Translations under genes and position numbers: made by a program
Shown: positions 24,665 through 36,299 of the stretch, in pieces
Numbering within the stretch: position 1 is the first letter of the stretch
Layout: each line of letters opens with the position of its first letter
Source: Glandiceps talaboti
Lineage: Eukaryota > Hemichordata > Enteropneusta > Spengelidae
NCBI RefSeq assembly: GCF_964340395.1
Contig: NC_135549.1
Span: forward strand, 35,614,332 to 35,678,331
DNA: 64,000 nucleotides
Direction of reading: 5' to 3'
Notes under the pieces: model-generated
Told to the model about the DNA's origin: nothing
Seen by the model: only the letters and a program-made list of their open reading frames with translations
The model's database searches: none

Positions 24665-25665
24665 GCTACATGTACATGTATAGGCATGGTGCGGTGTCTG
24701 TCTCTCTGTTTGTGGGTGAGCGACTTAAACTCAAAAACTGCCAGACTGATTGATTGCTTTGTAATTATTTGGTGATTTTACTTTTGATGTCTAGTTGGGA
24801 AATATTTCAAATGGAAATGATCGCATCTGAGATGTGCGTTTTGAGTAAAATATGTGAATTTTGGTTAAAAAACTTAAAATCCAAAAAGTACTGGGCAGAT
24901 TGGGCTGACAGTTTGTGGGAACGTTCTTAGGTGTGTTTGGAGTAAGAATTGTTGATAACATGATGATACCATCAGTGAAATGCAAATTTTGTCTAAAATT
25001 ATGTCTCTTTGGTCAATATTCTTTAATTCCAAAACTATTGAGCAAATTGGGCTGAAATTTGACTGGAACGTTCTTAGGTGTGTTTGAATATGGATTTGTT
25101 CATGACATGGTGATCCCACCAGTGATATGCAAATCTTTTTTGGTCAAAATCTACCATTTCAAAACTACTGAACAGATTGGGGTGAAATTTAATGGGGATG
25201 CATCTGGGTATGTGTAGATGAAGGTGCACTCACAACATGATCCCATCAACAATATGCATAAAAGGTCTTAAAATCTCTCAATTTTGGTCAAAAACTTATA
25301 TTTTGAAACTGCATGGTAAATGGGGTTTAAACTTGGTGGGGATATTTCTGGAGGTGTTATTCTGCAGTTGTTCAAAATATTTTGACACAACTGGCCCAAG
25401 CAACCATGACCATGCCCTTAACAACAGTTAAATGATGATACACATTACAAAGATAACAACAGGGATTGGTAGGTAAGTGAATAAATATTCAAAAAATGTA
25501 TGCAAATATGCCTAGCCCACAGCATTTGGCTAAATGATGGTTTATTGCAAAGATGAAAACTGGAAAGGGTACTATAGGCAAATTAATAAAGATTCCAAAA
25601 ATGTATGCTTATATGCCTAGCAACAAGAACATGCCCATAGCAACACCCATCTACAGTTGTGCTAC
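24665..25665 (+). repeat. Dispersed repeat with ~150-bp subunits, inside the last IMMP1L intron
   Basis: It starts with a GTCTGTCTCTCTGTTTGTGG segment. Related units follow with words such as CAGATTGGGCTGAAATTTG, TGGAACGTTCTTAGGTGTGT and CATGATGGTGATCCCACCAG-like. It ends in ATGCAAATATGCCTAGCAAC and CCCATAGCAACA. The same family occurs at 46.06-47.12 kb. Confidence 0.75.
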
Positions 25666-26130
25666 AGTGCCATTGTGCCAAATTTGTAATAACTGGGAAA
25701 ATTCTGATGTTTAGTCAGGCATCTAAATATATGGTAAAGACTATAGCATGTTGTGGTGAAGTGGTTTCAGGCCCAACAATGTCAGCTTATAATTTAATTG
25801 TGGGAAATGGTGTTTGGATGGTGTTGGGACAGGTCTCTCAAAATATAAATTTGTCATGCTATCATTTCATTTTCTTTATGTAACACTACATCTGTACACA
25901 TTAATTTGCACAGTGTATGCACTGACACTAGACCTAAGCATATCCAGTACACATTGGAAAAACAAATGTACAGTAACAGAAATACTGATTAGGATTATTT
26001 GTGCATTTCCTCAACAAACTCCAGTATCATAAAGTCAGTGTGTTATCCTGTGCCAAGATAATCACAGGGATGAGTGTGAATCAACTGTCATATCAAACAC
26101 TGTGTATGAGTCAACTGTTCTTTTTTTCAG
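25666..26130. other. Rest of the last IMMP1L intron
   Basis: Non-coding. It ends in a strong polypyrimidine acceptor, TTCTTTTTTTCAG, at about 26118-26130. Confidence 0.5.
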
Positions 26131-26199
26131 GCTTGGCCATTGGATAAAGTTGGAAGCCTAAGATCATGTCCAAATGAAATCAAAGGGAAAACAAGATAA
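26131..26199 (+). CDS. IMMP1L: IMMP1L-like signal peptidase, last coding exon
   Basis: The exon opens after CTTTTTTTCAG in phase 0, matching the phase of the previous exon's end. It encodes AWPLDKVGSLRSCPNEIKGK and two more residues before TAA (26197-26199). The WPLxxxG-x-LR motif is the usual end of IMMP1L. Possible polyadenylation signals AATAAA lie at 26673-26678 and 26771-26776. The gene is on the same strand as ELP4, with about 7.8 kb between this stop codon and the ELP4 start. Confidence 0.85.
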   Translation, partial: AWPLDKVGSLRSCPNEIKGKTR

Positions 26200-26834
26200 C
26201 ATTAATGATTACAATTCTTGATATCCAACACAATGTCATTGTTCACACTGTTGCAGGACATATTGAAATACATGGCAATCAGAAATTAGTCATCATTAAG
26301 TGTTACCAAATAAGTATTCATTTGTCAGAAGGACCACTTGTTAGTTTTGGATATGAAAAAGTTAGAAAAAAGACATGGATTGAAGATTTATGAATGATCA
26401 TTTATCCTGAGATGAGAATGTAGCTTTAACCTTGCTAAAGATTTTTAGCAAAATGCACATCATTAGGAATTATGAAACATGGTCTGTCTGAACAAATTTT
26501 TATACATCAATGATTAGAACATGCTGCCAACTTTTAAGTCTGTTCTGTAATACATTCAGAAGTAAGCAATTTCACTGTGTGCAACAATCAGTTATAACAT
26601 TCATGTCAGCCTGGTATATAAAACATTTTCATTCAAATACTGAACCAGATGCATTAAACAACTTTTGGAGACAATAAAAAGCCAACTGAAACCATGAGGG
26701 GAAGAACAGCCTTCACTGGACTTGTTGGATGACAAATGTTTATATGCTTAATAAGAAACTATCAATTATGAATAAAGATTATCATAATAACCAACTGAGC
26801 TACTAACTCAAGCGAGTTATGATTGTTTACAACG

Positions 26835-29422
26835 TGCGTTGTAAGTATAAGGGTCTATCAAATTTATACAGTGTGTGTCTGTATATATTAGGATCTATCA
26901 AATGTACACAATGTGTGTTGTAAGTATAAGAATCTATCAAATATATACAGTGTGTGTTGTAAGTATAAGAATCTATCAAATATATACAGTGTGTGTTGTA
27001 GGTATAAGGGTCTATCAAATATATACAGTGTGTTGTAAGTATAAGAATCTATCAAATATATACAATGTGTGTTGTAAGTATAAGAATCTATCAAATTTAT
27101 ACAGTGTGTGTTGTAAGTATAAGTATCTATCAAATGTATACAGTGTGTGTTGTAAGTATAAGTATCTATCAAATTTATACAGTGTGTGTTGTAGGTATAA
27201 GAATCTATCAAATATATACAGTGTGTGTTGTAGGTATAAGGGTCTATCAAATATATACAATGTGTGTTGTAAGTATAAGAATCTATCAAATATATACAGT
27301 GTGTGTTGTAGCTATAAGGATCTATCAAATTTATACAGTGTGCGTTGTAGGTATAAGTATCTATCAAATTTATACAGTGTGTGTTGTAGGTATAAGAATC
27401 TATCAAATATATACAGTGTGTGTTGTAAGTATAAGAATCTATCAAATGTACACTGTGTTGTAGGTATAAGTATCTATCAAATATATACAGTGTGTGTTGT
27501 AGGTATAAGAATCTATCAAATATATACAGTGTGTGTTGTAAGTATAAGTATCTATCAAATATATACAGTGTGTGTTGTAAGTATAAGTATCTATCAAATT
27601 TATACAGTGTGTGTTGTCGGTATAAGAATCTATCAAATATATACAGTGTGTGTTGTAAGTATAAGAATCTATCAAATTTATACAGTGTGTGTTGTAGGTA
27701 TCAAATTTATACAGTGTGTGTTGTAGGTATAAGTATCTATCAAATATATACAGTGTGTGTTGTAAGTATAGGTATCTATCAAATGTATACAGTGTGTGTT
27801 GTAGGTATAAGAATCTATCAAATTTATACAGTGTGTGTTGTAGGTATAAGTATCTATCAAATTTATACAGTGTGTGTTGTAAGTATAAGAATCTATCAAA
27901 TTTATACAGTGTGTGTTGTAATTATAAGTATCTATCAAATTTATACAGTGTGTGTTGTTGGTATAAGTATCTATCAAATTTATACAGTGTGTGTTGTAAG
28001 TATATTATAAGTATCTATCAAATTTATACAGTGTGTGTTGTAAGCATAAGTATCTATCAAATTTATACAGTGTGTGTTGTAGGTATAAAGATCTATCAAA
28101 TTTATACAGTGTGTGTTGTAGGTATAAGTATCTATCAAATTTATACAGTGTGTGTTGTAAGTATAAGAATCTATCAAATGTATACAGTGTGTGTTGTAGG
28201 TATAAGAATCTATCAAATTTATACAGTGTGTGTTGTAATTATAAGTATCTATCAAATTTATACAGTGTGTGTTGTTGGTATAAGTATCTATCAAATTTAT
28301 ACAGTGTGTGTTGTAAGTATATTATAAGTATCTATCAAATTTATACAGTGTGTGTTGTAAGTATAAAGATCTATCAAATTTATACAGTGTGTGTTGTAGG
28401 TATAAGAATCTATCAAATGTATACAGTGTGTGTTGTAGGTATAAGAATCTATCAAATTTATACAGTGTGTGTTGTAATTATAAGTATCTATCAAATTTAT
28501 ACAGTGTGTGTTGTTGGTATAAGTATCTATCAAATTTATACAGTGTGTGTTGTAAGTATATTATAAGTATCTATCAAATTTATACAGTGTGTGTTGTAGG
28601 TATAAAGATCTATCAAATTTATACAGTGTGTTGTAGGTATAAAGATCTATCAAATTTATACAGTGTGTGTTGTAGGTATAAAGATCTATCAAATTTATAC
28701 AGTGTGTGTTGTAGGTATAAGTATCTATCAAATATATACAGTGTGTGTTGTAATTATAAGTATCTATCAAATTTATACAGTGTGTGTTGTAGGTATAAGA
28801 ATCTATCAAATGTATACAGTGTGTGTTGTAAGTATAAAGATCTATCAAATTTATACATTGTGTGTTGTAGGTATAAGTATCTATCAAATATATACAGTGT
28901 GTGTTGTAATTATAAGTATCTATCAAATTTATACAGTGTGTGTTGTAGGTATAAGAATCTATCAAATGTATACAGTGTGTGTTGTAGGTATAAAGATCTA
29001 TCAAATTTATACAGTGTGTGTTGTAGGTATAAGTATCTATCAAATTTATACAGTGTGTGTTGTAGGTATAAGTGTCTATCAAATATATACAGTGTGTGTT
29101 GTAATTATAAGTATCAATCAAATTTATACAGTGTGTGTTGTAAGTATAAAGATCTATCAAATTTATACAGTGTGTGTTGTAGGTATAAAGATCTATCAAA
29201 TTTATACAGTGTGTGTTGTAGGTATAAGTATCTATCAAATATATACAATGTGTGTTGTAATTATAAGTATCAATCAAATTTATACAGTGTGTGTTGTAAG
29301 TATAAAGATCTATCAAATGTATACAGTGTGTGCTGTAGGTATAAGTATCTATCAAATGTATACAGTGTGTGTTGTAGGTATAAGTATCTATCAAATGTAT
29401 ACAGTGTGTGTTGTAGGTATAA
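26835..29422. repeat. 39-bp minisatellite, about 66 units
   Basis: The consensus unit has GTATAAGNATCTATCAAATN followed by TATACAGTGTGTGTTGTA. Variants give higher-order structure: blocks with ATTATAAGTATC, TTGGTATAAG and the insertion AGTATATTATAAG recur at about 28000, 28315 and 28555. Because 39 is divisible by 3 and units lack stops, several frames on both strands stay open for up to 374 codons, as 13-residue repeats. None has a gene-like start or codon bias, so they are not annotated as genes. Confidence 0.97.
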
Positions 29423-29571
29423 GTTGTTGAACTTTATATCCCCAACTGATTGGGTCATCAGTTACTATATTTAGTATGTTCAGTATTCATTTCCATTGGA
29501 CCCCCCCCCCCCCATACTATACATCCCTGTATCCATGTAGTAAATACCCTGCCAATGTAAACTTACATTTT

Positions 29572-30757
29572 TAGCTCTGCTGTCAGCGAAAGCTGAAAGC
29601 GTAGCTTTAGGTATAGGTTGTATAGAGTATAGAGAGTAGAGTGAATCATAGGTGTCCGTCAAACTTTTATATTTTCATTATTTTCTCCGAAAGTGACAGT
29701 CAGTATTCATAGATATTTGGTGTGCATGTTCCCTGGGGGGAGGCTATTCAGATTTGTTCATGCCAAGTTGATCTGTGCCATTTTCAATTTTTTATGAATT
29801 TTTTTCATAAAATGTCATTTTCATCATCTCCGTGAAAACTTATTGTCAGATTGCTTTGATATCTGGTGTGTTGATGCGCAGGGGGTAGCTTACTCAGGTT
29901 TGTTAATTTCAAGTCAGCACACCTTCATTTTTATTTTTTATGATTTTTTTTTTGTAATTTGAAAAAAAAATGAATATGTTAATGAGCATAATGACCGACG
30001 CCATATTGGAAATCAGTCGACGAGACTTTAAGTAAACTACCACTTTTCAAAAGACACTATTGACGTCAAACAAGCAATGTAATATGTGCTATAGTCATAA
30101 TTCTACGCATTGGGCGCCCAAATGCATGAAGTGACAAGCGTTTATTCGAAACAGGGTTGTAAACTTCAAATCCAAATTCTGCACCCTTTCTACATAATCA
30201 GCCAGTCCGCAACGTCCTTATTTGCATACTCTATCCTGATTCGACCAGAAGCTGAAGCTGACCTCATTTGACCGGGCGATTTTCCACAGCAATTAACAAC
30301 ACAGGACGTTCTTGGTACTCACTAAAATCTCACTTCAGACCCACTATAAAAATGTGATGTTTTCAGATAACATGTAACTTGTGATTAATTCTATATTGTC
30401 GTGCAATTTGGAGTGACAGTGAACCAGAATAAAGACAACTTGCGTAAGGAAGGCATGCGGTTGAAGTTATGCAAGAGCAGTCTAAACTGCGGACTGTGAA
30501 TCAACCAAATTTTGTTTATTGGCCGACAGTTCACATGTAAAGTTAAACGACATGAACGTGTCTTGCCATTTCCAAAATGCAAATATTTGGCAAGTAAAAA
30601 TAATTAAAATAATCACAACTTTAATTTGGCTTCAGACTTTGCATTATGTTTTGCATATCTTTCCCTGTTTTACATGTAAATCCGAAAAGGTTCTCTCGTC
30701 ATGTCATCAGTGATCATACCGCGAGGGGCTGCTTTGAGTACGAGCGAAGTGAGATAC
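29572..30757 (+). mobile_element. Truncated copy of the 4555-6887 DNA transposon
   Basis: From TTAGCTCTGCTGTCAGCGAA on, it runs collinear with 4553-5697 with small indels, such as a 'gcatgaa' insertion near 30123 and a 45-bp difference near 30470. It ends in AGCGAAGTGAG, after which a CACACA microsatellite starts. The matching 3' TIR was not found, so it is 3'-truncated. A C13 tract at 29501-29513 precedes it. Confidence 0.85.
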
Positions 30758-32828
30758 ACACACACAAAACACAAATGCACATGCACACACACAGAGACAA
30801 ATATAAACAATCTGTTATGTTTATTGGTTTGGTATGGAATATTTCTTTTCGGACGACGTGGCTGTGAAAAGAACCATTTGGTTTGGTTGGCCTTCACAAA
30901 ATCCAGATGAGTTGGTAACAGATTTAAATGGGTTAATTTCAAAGATCGCCCTTGTAGACTATTTTAATGATTGATTGTTATCCTTTGGAAAGGCCTGTAT
31001 GATTTGTTTCTGGTGAGTAATTTGAGTAAAACCCAATTGTAATAATAAGCCCTTAAACTTTGGTGAGATGTCTCGAGCAGCACAGGTTGTAGTACAGGTA
31101 TTTCTGATGATCCATTGACATGTCAGTTGATACAAGGCTCTCAGGTAGGTTGTCTGCAGTCAGTATTGAGATGTCCATCATTGACCTCAATATTTGGATT
31201 TTATTTCTGGCTCTTTACTGTTCTTTCTCTTACATGCACTACTCCTAGATGTTCATGATGGGAGCAAAAGTGGCGATATTTGCTGCCCAATTGTACCAAT
31301 TTTGCTGATCTGAAATAAATATCAAAATATGCCAATCAGTATTTTTATGTGTATTAAAGTTTCTGCAAAATGTCAAGAATAATATTTGGTTGTCACTTCT
31401 CTTAAGTTAATTTCACTGGTTTTAATAAGAGATGGGGTACACCTGTCAACTGTTGTGGATTTATATAGTGGATGACTCAGGACATTGAGTAGTACAAATG
31501 TAATAGTATTATATAGTCATTAACTTTATTTCTAATGAGATTTGCTCATGTATCTATTTTGACCACTAAAATTTACACTATTCCCTGCAAAGTATGGTGC
31601 ATCACTGCAGAATGAAAAATATTCACCAGACAAAGGAAATAGTCAATTCTAGTCAGTGGCTAATCATGTTATTAGCTACATGCACAAATTTTACCCTGAC
31701 TTAATCAGATGGAGTTAAATCTTACCACCAGTTAAACAAGAAAGTAAGGCAGAAATTGTGTGATAAATATTTTGATTGCTTGGAGAAAAAAAATTATTCG
31801 GTGATACAAGGAAAGATGGAAGTGATAACAAATTATGTACTTTAATAGGATTTTCAAGAATACATTTCAGTTTGAAGACTTATACACACAATGTAGAAAT
31901 TTCTCAGGAGAAATTTAGGCTAAGTGATCATAATATGGGTATAGAAATGGGAAGAAAAAGTAAACCAAGATTACCTATGAAGGGAAGAGTTTTCACAGAT
32001 ACAAGAATAATGAAATAGATTGTGAGTTTTACTTGTTAGTTTCATGTAAGGAGCACAGATCTGATGGAATTATTTTGTTCTAGATTTGTAATTTCAATAC
32101 TTCTACTTTTTCCATTATCTCACATACAGAAAACGTCTTTAAAATGACAATGGAATACAATTATTTAGATCTTCCACGCGGATATTTTTAAGAAACCCTG
32201 TGTTGTGCTCTCTGGTAACTCCATGCAACAGATAAAAGTTGCTTGTATACAATGTATACTTGTTTATGCTCTTCCCAGTAGTTTTTCAAATAGTCTTTTC
32301 ATGAATTGTACCCTACCACACATTGTCGGTTAGTGTGTGTTGATGAGTAATATGTATAGTAACAATTGACTGATTTCAATGAACGTCATATGGATATACA
32401 CTAAATACCCTCTGTACTGAGTGACCCGACTGATGAAAAACATAAATCAAAATAATACCAGTACATTATAGTTGTGCATTGATAGTACATGAATCAGGGT
32501 AAAATATACATAGTATCACTTTCGCAGGCAACTTAACAAATCTGATTATTGTTATCCTATAAAATGACAAAAAACGTATCTCTTTATCTGTTATCAGTGC
32601 ATATTTTCATACATATTTAACACTGAAACATAATTTCAGAATAGATAAATATCAAATGAAAGCATGTATTTTTAACTCCAAAACATACTTATATGATTGT
32701 ATGTCAACACCAAAATATTGCAGTGTGAATGAAAATGGTTAAGTGTTGGAACCTGGATGAGTTGATGATTTCAAATTCCTTAATTGGTTAAATGGGTTCA
32801 TACATGTATATGGCAATATTTTATAAAT
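30758..32828. other. Intergenic stretch, no supported gene
   Basis: It contains (CA)n at about 30757-30795. An 80-codon open frame (31776-32018) has a short stretch with FRLSDHNMGIEM. This weakly recalls the SDH box of LINE endonucleases but is not enough to call. Confidence 0.4.
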
Positions 32829-32915
32829 GCGACATTTTTAAATTTGAGTGGGAGATATTACATTTAAAGATAAACTTTTAACGTGTTATCTCCCACTCAA
32901 ATTTTAAAATGTCAC
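32829..32915. repeat. Hairpin with 29-bp arms (MITE-like)
   Basis: AAATTTGAGTGGGAGATA (32840-32857) is perfectly complementary to TATCTCCCACTCAAATTT (32887-32904). The arms extend outward through GCGACATTTTT / AAAATGTCAC with about two mismatches. The loop is about 29 nt. It could be a tiny MITE or a structured RNA. Confidence 0.8.
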
Positions 32916-33849
32916 ATTTCGTCTGAGTTCACAGATTTGCATAGTAAATACAGAATTAGAAGAAATTGGTCTATAAATCAGGTTGGGTCAGAAAACTAGC
33001 AGACATCTTAATTTTAGTCTGTTTTAGTAATCATACTACAAGACTTAATATACCAGGTAATATTAATATACCAGGTAATATTACAGACACTGCCTTCTGC
33101 CTAATAGTATTGTATTTATTCACAAACTAATCATACTCAATAGCAGTTATAGCATCATAGAATGTATAAATGCATGCAATATCAATATTATACAATGCAA
33201 TACCTTACCTGGCCTGATTGTTTGTTGATGTACGTACAACTAGGTCTGGCTGTTTCCAGCTGATGAGTTGATAGCTCCAAGATTCAGCTACATGATCCAT
33301 GCAGGGTATAAACTAGTTGTTGAAACATTGAATGAATATTCAAAATATTCCATAAATATGACAGGGACCATTGCCACTAATCATGAAACTGAGTACAGTT
33401 AATATTTATTCAAGTTGTCTAAAATGTTCTCAAGCATGGCTATGACAATTGTACTTTTACACGTATTATCCCATCACAGTTATCAGCATTTCATATTGCA
33501 TCATTTTCTCAAGTCCCTGGTTTGCAAGGAAGTACAGAGTTCGCTCCGTGGAATCTTTTCATTTATAGCAATATATACTTTCAAGTTTCCCCTTCTTTGC
33601 ATGGTATCCCATGATCCATGGTCTATCCATCCTTGTTCTGCGACCTCGGAGTCTGTGTTGATGATACATTTCATCAATGATCAAGTCTAAAAATTATAAG
33701 ATAGTTCCTCTTACGGGCAACAAGTAATGGTTGCATATCTGATTTTCTTCGCCGGGAATTTGAAACTCAATTATATGAAATTACCTTCCGTTCACCCCTA
33801 AATCTCCAAGAGCGTATGCAATCTTCCGCCTGACACATGTATATGACTG

Positions 33850-33974
33850 CACTTTACTTCCGGGTTTGCTTCGCGCGTGCGCATTACGTTTGTCAAGCGT
33901 CTGTGGCAGTAGCCGTTCCAGTGAGGGCGGGCTACTGACACCGGGGTCATGGTACTAGACACTCCGTAAAAAAA
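33850..33974 (+). promoter_or_regulatory. ELP4 promoter region with ETS and NRF1 motifs
   Basis: A GC-richer island sits in AT-rich DNA just before the ELP4 start. ACTTCCGGG (33856-33864) is an ETS/GABP site. CGCGCGTGCGCA (33872-33883) is, in reverse, a full match to the NRF1 consensus YGCGCAYGCGCR. Both motifs are common in housekeeping and mitochondrial-function promoters. No TATA box seen. The transcription start is not determined. Confidence 0.65.
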
Positions 33975-34131
33975 ATGGCTGCTCATGCCATGTGTAGCAG
34001 TAGGAGTAGTGGAACAAGTTTCCAGAAGAAAAGGAAGATCAAGTTCTTGAATATACCTGGTACTCGACCCTCACTACACAACGGTCAGTTGCTAGTGTCG
34101 ACAGGTGTTCCGTCGTTCGATTTCGTGATCG
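33975..34131 (+). CDS. ELP4: Elongator complex protein 4 (ELP4), first coding exon
   Basis: The ATG at 33975 follows an A-run and opens 52 codons plus one base, ending at a donor (ATCG|GTAAGC). After a basic N-terminus (FQKKRKIKF), the product has IPGTRPSLHNGQLLVSTG and then VPSFDFVIG, the diagnostic start of ELP4. ELP4, with ELP5 and ELP6, forms the RecA-like hexameric ring of Elongator, needed for wobble-uridine (cm5U-type) modification of tRNA. A second in-frame ATG is at codon 6; the first is chosen as the longer one. Exons 2 and 3 are at 42593-42628 and 45857-45975. Confidence 0.92.
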
Positions 34132-35150
34132 GTAAGCAATGCTGGTATTCCTGATACCCACAGGCATGGCACTCGACTCCGAGATCTACATCATGTATAA
34201 GTATGAATACCAGATTTAATTTAACCGAATGCCTTCCGTAAGGGTGATATTAAGGATTTTGTTCCTACACATAATAATTGCTGGAATGCAACAACCTCGT
34301 TATAGTAGTACATGATATACCCCTGAATCGGCAAAAAGGTGTGCCAAACTATAAGAAATTTGAAATGTGTATTTGATTATTTATTTATTACACATGTATT
34401 TATATGTACCGTTTCTATTTAGTTACTTCCCATATTTGTCAGGACCGTGGAGTAGTTCAAAGTGAACTATTGCTATGGTTGTCACACCATGTAGGAGAGC
34501 ATTTTCTTATTCCTTCAAGCTCCATTAATGATTTATTCTCCTCTTCCTGTTGTCTCTGTTTCTGTACCTCTTTCTGTTTCTTTACAATCTCACTAGCTTG
34601 AGAAATCTCACACTGACATCATTCCTCATACTTGACTTAACTACATCAATTATTTTTTTCGTTCTTTTTTTCTTCCTATTGTCCAAGTGCAGTAAATGTG
34701 ATCTATTGATATTGTGTTTGTGTATGTGAATACCTGAATTCTGGGCTGATGACATATTAGTGTGTGCAGATTTGTCGCATTATCAGATAACAAGGAGGAT
34801 AACTGTTGTAATGACACACTGTGGTCTGACAAAACACTCTCCACCCTATCAGCTATATTCTTACCAGTTTCCCCTCCAATACCTTCAGATGTTGCAATAT
34901 GGCTTTCTGGAAGATCATCTTCCTTATTCCAGTATGAAACTGTTATTATTACATCCTGGCAGTCAAAAAAAAATCACAGTAAGAATATGATAAACTTTCA
35001 AATACTGCAGACAGTTACATTAACATGAAATAGAAGGCAAACTATCACTTGATATGTATCTTAGTATTGTATATGTCACATTTGCTAATCAGTGTCTTGT
35101 TTACCATTTACAATACATATGTAGAGTTGAAACAAAATAAAGGGAGTGAT
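34132..35150. other. ELP4 intron 1, first part, no other gene seen
   Basis: A reversed repeat end (GAATGCCTTCCGTAAGGG at about 34228-34245) belongs to the CCCTTACGGGAGG family. Otherwise non-coding. Confidence 0.5.
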
Positions 35151-35345
35151 ATGTGTAATACATGTCACTGTGTATAAGATACAGGGGGTGGTAATACATG
35201 TCACTGTGTATAAGATACAGGGGGTGGTAATACATGTCACTGTGTATAAGATACAGGGGGTGGTAATACATGTCACTGTGTATAAGATACAGGGGGTGGT
35301 AATACATGTCACTGTGTATAAGATACAGGGGGTGGTAATACATGA
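35150..35345. repeat. 36-bp tandem repeat, about 5.3 units
   Basis: Near-identical units of GTAATACATGTCACTGTGTA plus TAAGATACAGGGGGTG. The period is a multiple of 3, so open frames on both strands cross it without meaning. It lies in ELP4 intron 1. Confidence 0.95.
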
Positions 35346-35825
35346 ACTATGGATGTTTTTTTTACAGATATACAGAACTATTGTTATTGTAAACTTCAAA
35401 TTATAATTCATTTCAATGCCTACGCTACACGACCGGTCGCACGACCAGATTTCGGTCGTGGATGTTAGTTATCATATATGCATAGGGCTACAATAATAAA
35501 TACCCAGATGTTCGTTTGACATCAGACACTAAATTTATTCTATCTTCTCCACAACCGGTCGTATGGTCGTGGCATGTATTTTATCACTGTCTTTTCTCCA
35601 CGACCAGTCGTATGGTTGTATTTTTGTCACTGTCTTTTTGGCCAGGTGTCAGATCGTCTATCGATCCTAAATTCAGGGGAGACAGAAAGCCTCGAACAAC
35701 TGAGCAAAAATTGGCAGAATCCTCCTTGATTCCGTTCTCGAATGACAACCCGTGTACCCGCTGAGCACCACTGACTGCGAGCTGCGGGCCGCCATTTTGA
35801 ATAAGAAATCTCACGCAAAGGATTG

Positions 35826-36190
35826 TAGGGGCAAAATTAATTCAACACATACACAAAATTAATTCAGCACATACATAAAATTAATTCGGGACATACACAA
35901 AATTAATTCAGCACATACACAAAATTAATTCAGGACATAGATAAAAATAATTCGGGACATAAATATAAATAATTTGGCACATACATAAAAATAATTCAGC
36001 ACATACATAAAATTAATTCGGGGCATACATAAATTAATTCTAGACTACATGAAATTAATTCCAGGAATACATAAAATTAATTCAAGGAATACATAAAATT
36101 AATTCAAGACTACATAAAATTAAGACCGGTACATAAAATTAATCGAAAACACATTTGATTAATTCAAGGAATACATAATATTAATTACAG
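35826..36190. repeat. Degenerate ~20-bp tandem repeat, about 18 units
   Basis: Units of the type ACATACATAAAATTAATTCR follow one another with point changes and small indels. Just upstream (35425-35610), words of the type ACGACCGGTCGT recur on both strands. Confidence 0.85.
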
Positions 36191-36299
36191 CAGTAGTTTT
36201 ATTATTTCTACATAATCATGATAATTGTGACCAGAACGGGCCCCCATACTTTCAGTATGGCACCCTTCTTCAGGTCAAGTACTGTTAAAATGTTATTTG

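Noticed and set aside
26835-29422. CRISPR-like array
   Set aside because: Units are contiguous with no unique spacers, and the genome is eukaryotic.
26827-29474. Many long open frames (up to 374 codons) on both strands
   Set aside because: They are translations of the 39-bp minisatellite in different frames. Period divisible by three and stop-free units explain them all.
31776-32018. 80-codon frame with an SDHN-like word
   Set aside because: The single motif-like word is too little to call a LINE endonuclease; flanks show no related motifs.
35085-35411. Overlapping 80-108 codon frames with repeated ITTPCILYTVTC- or VIHVTVYKIQG-like peptides
   Set aside because: Shadows of the 36-bp tandem repeat.
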